Shown here: piece by piece, positions 51,620-52,457 of the stretch | How positions within the stretch are numbered: position 1 is the stretch's first letter | Layout of the letters: every line of letters begins with the position of its first letter | DNA from: Myxococcaceae bacterium | GTDB lineage: Bacteria > Myxococcota > Myxococcia > Myxococcales > Myxococcaceae | Direction: 5' to 3' | Assembly: GCA_017881265.1 (NCBI GenBank) | Contig: JADGRA010000043.1 | Coordinates: 1-52,457, forward strand | Length of the DNA stretch: 52,457 bases | Notes under the pieces: model-generated | What the model saw: the letters and a program-made list of their open reading frames with translations, nothing else | What the model was told of the DNA's origin: nothing | The model's database searches: none | Position numbers and translations under genes: made by a program

Positions 51620-52457
51620 CCCCCGGCCCCCGGCGACGGGTCCACCGCACGCGCCTCCAGGATGGGCTCCTGGTCCAGCACCAGCGTCGCACGCGGGACG
51701 GCCGGCGGCGCGGCAGCCGCGGGCGCGGGTGGCAGTTCGCCACTGCTGTCCAGTTCCAGGGCGCAGAAGGCCCCCAGGCGAACCAGCTGCGCCACCGCAC
51801 GGGCCAGCGACCCGATGGCCACCTGGAGAACGGCCGCCCCCGCCGCCGGCCGCCAGGGCCCGGACGGCGTCAGTCCGGAGAAGGCGGCCGCCGTGCCAGC
51901 CACCGCCGCCGCCAGCACCTCCGTCAGGAACCACAGCCCCACGGGCGCCCAGGGGCGCTGCACCAGCGCCCGAGCCGCCTCCCAGCCCGCCACCGATGCC
52001 GACTCATCCCGCACCACCGCACGCACCAGGGCCATTTCTGCCACCAGCTGCAGGAAGAGTGCGCCCAGCGGGCCCACCGTCGCGACGAGCGCCAGGCCAA
52101 GCGCGCCGGCAAGCCCTGACGGGTGGTGGAACAGTCCGCGGAGGAAAAGCAGCGCCCCGGAGGCGCCGACGAGGACCTGCCAGCCATTCCAGGCGAGCAG
52201 CGCGGCGGCGGCGAGTACCGCCCAGCCCAGTGCCCGCGGCGCCGCCAGCCCCAGCGCCTGCAGCGGCGGCGGGACGTCCCGGCGGCGCAAGCCGGCCCCG
52301 GCCTGCTGCACGGCGCCCCCCAGGACGGACGCCTGCAGCAGCCAGGCGACGACGGCCGCCACCAGCGCGCCCCAGAAGCGCTCGCCCACCCGTGCGGACA
52401 CGACGGAGGCCAGACCCGTCAGCCATAGCAAGCTGACGCACAGCGTCACCGCGGTTG
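51616..52457 (-). CDS. Polytopic membrane protein, truncated at the right edge
   Basis: At least 280 codons, open to the window edge; the first in-window GTG (52449) begins inside a membrane helix (VTLCVSLLWLTGLASVV), so the true start is probably outside. About six hydrophobic segments are seen, with a Pro/Ala-rich tail (ELPPAPAAAAPPAVP). No family is recognised with confidence. It is translationally coupled to the VOC gene. Confidence 0.6.
   Translation of the reverse strand, partial: TAVTLCVSLLWLTGLASVVSARVGERFWGALVAAVVAWLLQASVLGGAVQQAGAGLRRRDVPPPLQALGLAAPRALGWAVLAAAALLAWNGWQVLVGASGALLFLRGLFHHPSGLAGALGLALVATVGPLGALFLQLVAEMALVRAVVRDESASVAGWEAARALVQRPWAPVGLWFLTEVLAAAVAGTAAAFSGLTPSGPWRPAAGAAVLQVAIGSLARAVAQLVRLGAFCALELDSSGELPPAPAAAAPPAVPRATLVLDQEPILEARAVDPSPGAGG

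Overview
The window is GC-rich throughout. Genes are tightly packed, many use GTG or TTG starts, and intergenic gaps are short. The gene content points to a myxobacterium (Myxococcota, probably the Cystobacterineae): a transmembrane sigma-54 activator, a membrane-anchored protein-kinase-like protein with a PEGA-like C-terminus, a PP2C phosphatase, an ECF sigma factor, metzincin-type secreted protein and a V-type ATPase operon. The taxonomic call is inference from gene content and base composition; no rRNA is present. Both ends cut genes: kamD on the left and a membrane protein on the right.

Layout. (1) 1-6923, all minus strand: lysine-fermentation genes kamD (partial) and kdd, an esterase coupled to a family-4 uracil-DNA glycosylase, coaBC, a carboxypeptidase-regulatory-like protein, and a PP2C phosphatase fused to a cyclic-nucleotide-binding domain. 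(2) 7034-14150: a palindromic operator-like site, a small ORF, a TolC-family protein, a GT-C membrane glycosyltransferase, a quinone oxidoreductase, a DUF5996 protein and an MFS exporter. (3) 14161-20824, minus: a complete eight-gene histidine operon in the order hisG-D-C-H-A-B-F-IE. Almost every junction overlaps, and the operon is preceded by a His-rich leader peptide and a GC-rich terminator hairpin, the classical layout of a his attenuator. (4) 20949-22216, plus: a DoxX-like protein coupled to a BtaA-like (DUF3419) aminocarboxypropyl transferase. (5) 22498-30585, plus: a nine-gene V/A-type ATPase operon (G/H-like stalk, I, K, E, C, F, A, B, D), nearly every junction overlapping. (6) 30615-33349, minus: SRPBCC protein, cupredoxin-like lipoprotein, 6-phosphofructokinase. 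(7) 33770-40165, plus: tRNA(CAU), then a transmembrane sigma-54 activator with an ABC-substrate-binding-like sensor, an inverted repeat, a very good -24/-12 promoter, and a coupled three-gene unit (ABM-fold protein, secreted protein, secreted metzincin with HAF-type repeats). This is a plausible self-contained sense-and-respond module. (8) 40602-43256: acyl-CoA synthetase, small membrane protein, and a ribbon-helix-helix protein with its own palindromic operator and a 56-aa partner. (9) 43298-45265, minus: flippase-like membrane protein, CpsB-type PHP phosphatase, YacG. (10) 45352-49497, plus: quinone oxidoreductase, HtrA protease, membrane-anchored pseudokinase. (11) 49494-52457: tandem DoxX-like genes, a divergent ECF sigma factor with an apparent autoregulatory TGTCACC-N16-CGTC promoter, a VOC protein and a truncated membrane protein.

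The features most worth following up are the his attenuator, the membrane-bound sigma-54 activator with its adjacent target promoter, the ECF/DoxX divergent promoter built on an inverted repeat, the RHH operator with its small partner gene, and the pseudokinase.
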